Source: Myxococcales bacterium (GTDB taxonomy: Bacteria > Myxococcota_A > Polyangia > Polyangiales > Polyangiaceae). Taken from it: DNA of 64,000 nucleotides. The first letter of the stretch is position 1. Every line of letters starts with the position of its first letter. A program made the translations under genes and the position numbers. Positions 61,376 to 64,000 of the stretch are shown here, in pieces. Where the stretch lies: the NCBI GenBank assembly GCA_016712525.1, contig JADJQX010000007.1:2294001-2358000 (forward strand), given 5' to 3'. The notes beneath the pieces are model-generated. The model made no database searches, had not been told where the DNA came from, and saw only the letters and a program-made list of their open reading frames with translations.

Positions 61376-62848
61376 TCACTTCTTTTCGGCCGGTTTCTCG
61401 CCCTCGGCGGGGGCATCGGACGAGGGAGCCGGCCCGCCGGGCGCGCCCTGGGCCTTCTGCTCGTTCGCGTCGAGGTCGAGGAATTGGATGGTGTCCGCGA
61501 TGTCCTGCATGCGCTCCTTCGAGCGCTTCACGGCACCGTCGTACTCGTTCTTCCCCTGGGCCTTGTCGATGAAGGTCTGGAAGATGCCCTTCGCCTGGTT
61601 CAGCGCGGCCTTCGTGGCGTCTTTCCCGGCGCCCGCCTTGGCCTTGAACTCCTGCACGAGGATGCCCTCGTTGTAGAAGGCGTCCGGTCGGTTCGGGTCG
61701 AGCTTCTTGCACGCGTCGAGCTCGGCTTGGACGGCCGCGACCTCCTGCTCGTAGTTCGCGTCGGTGGCCTGGATCGGGCCGCGGAGCGCGAGCGCGAGGC
61801 CGAGGTGCGCGTCGTAGTCGTTCGGGCGCATCTCGAGGGCCTTCTTGTACGCGCCGGCCGCCTGCTCGAACCCGCGGAACGAGAGGTTGACCGCCGCGTA
61901 GTTCATCTGCGCCTCGAAGAACTTCGGGTCGAGCTTCGCGGCCGTCGAGAACGCCGCCACCGCGCCGTTCACCTGGCCGAGCTCGTTCTGGATGAGGCCA
62001 GCCGTGTTGTGAATCGGCGCGTAGGCCGCGTTCTTGCGGATGGCTTGCGAGCACACGAGGGCCGCGAGCTCGAGCTGCTGCACGTCGGCGCGCTTGGCGA
62101 TCGCGGCGTTCGTCGCCATCTGGCGCCCCTTCGAGCCCTTCTGGGACGACTTGATCGCACCCGCGCGCTTCTTCGCCTGCTGGAAGTAGTAGAGCGCGAG
62201 CTGATTGAAGGCCGGCATGTACGCGTCGTCGATGGCGAGCGCGCGCTGCAGGTTCTTCTTGGCGCAGTCCATGTCGTCGGCGCAGCCCTGTCCGCCGGTG
62301 GCGGAGTCGCGCTGCATCTGGAACATGGCCAGGTTGACGAGCGCGGGGACGTTCTGGAACTTCGCGTCGAGAACGGCTTGCTGCAACGTCGAGATCGCCG
62401 CGTCCTCGTTGCTGTTGCCCTTGTAGTCGTAGAGGGCGAGCTGGACCTTCGCGTAGTGGAAGTTCGCGTCGTCGGCGAGCGCCTTCGTGAAGCGAGCGCG
62501 CGCCTCCTTGTCGTTGCCGCACCGCTGCAGGGCGAGCCCCGCGTTGTAGGTGGCCTCGGGGAACTTCTTGCTCTTCTGCTCGGCCGCGGCCTCCTCGAAG
62601 CGCTGAGCGACCTCTTTGCAGGCCGCGTCGTTCCAGTCGGCCGCCTTGTCGTGCGCGACCATCGACTCGACGGCGGCGTTGAACTTCGCCTGCGCCGTGT
62701 CGCTGACGGTCTCACCCGTCGAAGTGGTGGGCTTGCCCGGAACCTTGGGCTCCTTCTTCCCGCCCGTGTTGACCTCGACCCCTCCCCCGCCGCACGCGAG
62801 GGAGAGCATCATGAGGCCCGCCGAGAGAATGCCAATCTTGGATTTCAT
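61376..62848 (-). CDS. TPR lipoprotein, AglT/GltE-like (490 aa)
   Basis: The ATG at 62848 follows AAGGAG. Signal peptide with LSLAC at Cys19, a short linker, then TPR hairpins throughout (EATYNAGLALQRCGNDKEAR, FHYAKVQLALYDYKGNSNED, FEAQMNYAAVNLSFRGFEQA). The Lys/Pro/Glu tail (APAEGEKPAEKK) is low-complexity. Probably anchored in the outer membrane facing the periplasm. The match to AglT/GltE rests on lipoprotein-plus-TPR design and on gene order next to the AgmU-like, GltF-position and PglI/GltG-like genes. It follows the partial upstream gene by 14 bases. Confidence 0.85.
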   Translation of the reverse strand: MKSKIGILSAGLMMLSLACGGGGVEVNTGGKKEPKVPGKPTTSTGETVSDTAQAKFNAAVESMVAHDKAADWNDAACKEVAQRFEEAAAEQKSKKFPEATYNAGLALQRCGNDKEARARFTKALADDANFHYAKVQLALYDYKGNSNEDAAISTLQQAVLDAKFQNVPALVNLAMFQMQRDSATGGQGCADDMDCAKKNLQRALAIDDAYMPAFNQLALYYFQQAKKRAGAIKSSQKGSKGRQMATNAAIAKRADVQQLELAALVCSQAIRKNAAYAPIHNTAGLIQNELGQVNGAVAAFSTAAKLDPKFFEAQMNYAAVNLSFRGFEQAAGAYKKALEMRPNDYDAHLGLALALRGPIQATDANYEQEVAAVQAELDACKKLDPNRPDAFYNEGILVQEFKAKAGAGKDATKAALNQAKGIFQTFIDKAQGKNEYDGAVKRSKERMQDIADTIQFLDLDANEQKAQGAPGGPAPSSDAPAEGEKPAEKK

Positions 62849-62862
62849 CACGACGCTCCTTC

Positions 62863-64000
62863 TCACTTCTTCTTGCCGGCGGGGGCGGGCTTCTTGGTGT
62901 CTCCGGGCTTCGCAGCGGGCTGCTCGGCGCCGGCCTTCTCCGTCGGGGCCGCGCTCGGCGGGCGCCAAGCCTGGCCACCCACGAGGATGGGCGGGTTCTT
63001 CTCGTCGAGGCCGCTGTTCGAGAGCGTGGGCGCGCCACGGAGCTCGTCGACGACGTGGTACTCGGCCTTGTAGTTCTTCGCGAGCCAGACCTCGCAGTCA
63101 CGCGAGTAGTTGTCGAAGTACTGGTACTTCACCGAGAGATCGAGGCACTTCTTGAGCGCCGGCTTCGCGTTGCCCACCTTGAAGGGCTCGCTCGCCGCGT
63201 CGAGGGCGTCGTAGTACGTGCCGCGGATCTCGGGATCCGTCTTCCAGGCCTTGGGGATCGGCGCACGACGGAAGTCGTCGACGAAGTTGCCCCACATGAG
63301 ACCCGAGCGCGAACCGGCGGCGATGACCCACTTCGGCGGCGGCACGGGCTTGAGGTCGAGGATCTTGACGTAAGCCGGCTCGACCTTGGTGATCGACTCC
63401 TTCTTCTTCGTGTACCACTCCTTGACCTTGGTCTGGATGTGCTTGACGACGTCTTCCTTCGTGCCGGAGCCCTTGTACTCGGGGAACCGGACGGGCTCGA
63501 CGACCGCGATGCGCTCGTCCTCGGCGGCCATGAAGAAGGCCTCACCGACGGCGTTGAGCGCCTTGGCCAGGCGCTTGTCCTGCTGGGCCGCGTCCTCGCT
63601 GCCGTAGGCGGCGCGGATCTTGGCTTCGGCGTCGGCGGGGTTCGACCAGAGCGAGCGGACCTTGCCGTACTCGGTCTTCGAGAGCTTGCCGCCGTTCTTG
63701 AGGTGCGCATAGGTGCGCGCGAGCGCGCCGTGCGCCTGGACCTGGATGTCCGGAGCGGCCTTGTCGATGACGCCCATGGACCCCTGGAGCGAGGCGCGAG
63801 CCTTCTCCCAGGCCATGCACTCTTCGGCGTTGATGCACTCGCCGGCCTTGGCGCCGGGGCGCAGGCCTTCGGCCTTCTCGACGTAGTGAGCGCCGATCGC
63901 GAACGCGATGGCCGCGGTCTGCGCGGGCTTGGAGGCGCCGTAGTTCTTCTGGAACTTGCGGGCGTCCTCGATGGCCTTGTCCTCTTGGCCGAGACCGAGG
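62863..64000 (-). CDS. TPR-containing protein, AgmU/GltD-like, cut by the right edge (C-terminal 379 codons seen)
   Basis: The frame stays open to the window edge (reads LGLGQEDKAIEDARKFQKNY there), so the ATG at 63814-63816 is internal and the gene continues to the right. Visible features are TPR-like helices near the edge, a middle part with Tyr/Trp/Lys-rich segments (KEWYTKKKESITKVEPAYVK, FVDDFRRAPIPKAWKTDPEI) and a Pro/Ala/Lys-rich tail. In the Myxococcus G1 gliding cluster a large periplasmic TPR protein (AgmU/GltD) lies immediately upstream of the TPR lipoprotein, the position held here. The assignment rests on position and TPR content; the missing N-terminus should show a signal peptide. 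Confidence 0.75.
   Translation of the reverse strand, partial: LGLGQEDKAIEDARKFQKNYGASKPAQTAAIAFAIGAHYVEKAEGLRPGAKAGECINAEECMAWEKARASLQGSMGVIDKAAPDIQVQAHGALARTYAHLKNGGKLSKTEYGKVRSLWSNPADAEAKIRAAYGSEDAAQQDKRLAKALNAVGEAFFMAAEDERIAVVEPVRFPEYKGSGTKEDVVKHIQTKVKEWYTKKKESITKVEPAYVKILDLKPVPPPKWVIAAGSRSGLMWGNFVDDFRRAPIPKAWKTDPEIRGTYYDALDAASEPFKVGNAKPALKKCLDLSVKYQYFDNYSRDCEVWLAKNYKAEYHVVDELRGAPTLSNSGLDEKNPPILVGGQAWRPPSAAPTEKAGAEQPAAKPGDTKKPAPAGKKK

Overview
The window is very GC-rich, densely coded DNA with G/C-ending codons, many lipoproteins, many FHA, TPR and von Willebrand (vWA) proteins, a sigma-54 activator carrying an FHA domain, and a protein with the AgmX/PglI-type C-terminal domain. This points to a myxobacterium (phylum Myxococcota), probably outside Myxococcus itself and closer to Polyangiales. 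That placement is inference from gene content; I saw no rRNA or tRNA gene to confirm it.

Layout. (1) 1-8.3 kb: the end of a 41-bp tandem repeat, then small secreted or lipid-anchored proteins (a CAP-domain lipoprotein with YPQQ repeats, three Cys-rich lipoproteins of which one is frameshifted, and two overlapping lipoproteins with formylglycine-generating-enzyme-like domains). (2) 8.3-10.5 kb: a hypothetical protein, an MDR-family oxidoreductase and two tiny membrane proteins. (3) 10.7-20.0 kb: a tightly coupled eight-gene MoxR/Bat operon (moxR, DUF58, a DUF4381-like gene, batA, batB, batC, batD, batE). (4) 20.0-27.5 kb: a TerB-like protein with a C-terminal module shared with the giant TPR protein, a 942-residue TPR membrane protein, and pilT and pilB, the type IV pilus ATPases. 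(5) 27.7-33.8 kb: FHA protein, EEP-family phosphoesterase/nuclease, then a second MoxR-DUF58-transglutaminase operon. (6) 33.9-37.2 kb, minus strand: ndk, a degenerate kinase-like gene, dapD and dapE (nucleotide balance and lysine/diaminopimelate synthesis). (7) 37.3-45.3 kb: small lipoprotein, N-acetylmuramoyl-L-alanine amidase, YbjN-like protein, two envelope proteins, a lipoprotein and an FHA/sigma-54 activator. (8) 45.5-64.0 kb, minus strand: a run resembling the Myxococcus gliding-motility (Glt) G1 cluster: an AgmU/GltD-like TPR protein (cut by the window edge), AglT/GltE-like TPR lipoprotein, a small exported protein in the GltF position, an FHA-TM-TonB-like PglI/GltG protein (frameshifted in this sequence), a TPR lipoprotein, and a 3852-residue cytoplasmic TPR giant like AgmK/GltI.

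How it works together. The two MoxR systems are probably envelope-linked AAA+/vWA assembly or maturation machines. PilB and PilT extend and retract type IV pili. The Glt-like block would span cytoplasm, inner membrane and periplasm. The most novel point is a C-terminal module of about 290 residues shared by the giant TPR protein and the TerB-like protein. It looks like an M48 metallopeptidase fold that has lost its HExxH zinc site. Two genes are broken by what look like single missing G residues in G runs, which may be sequencing errors.
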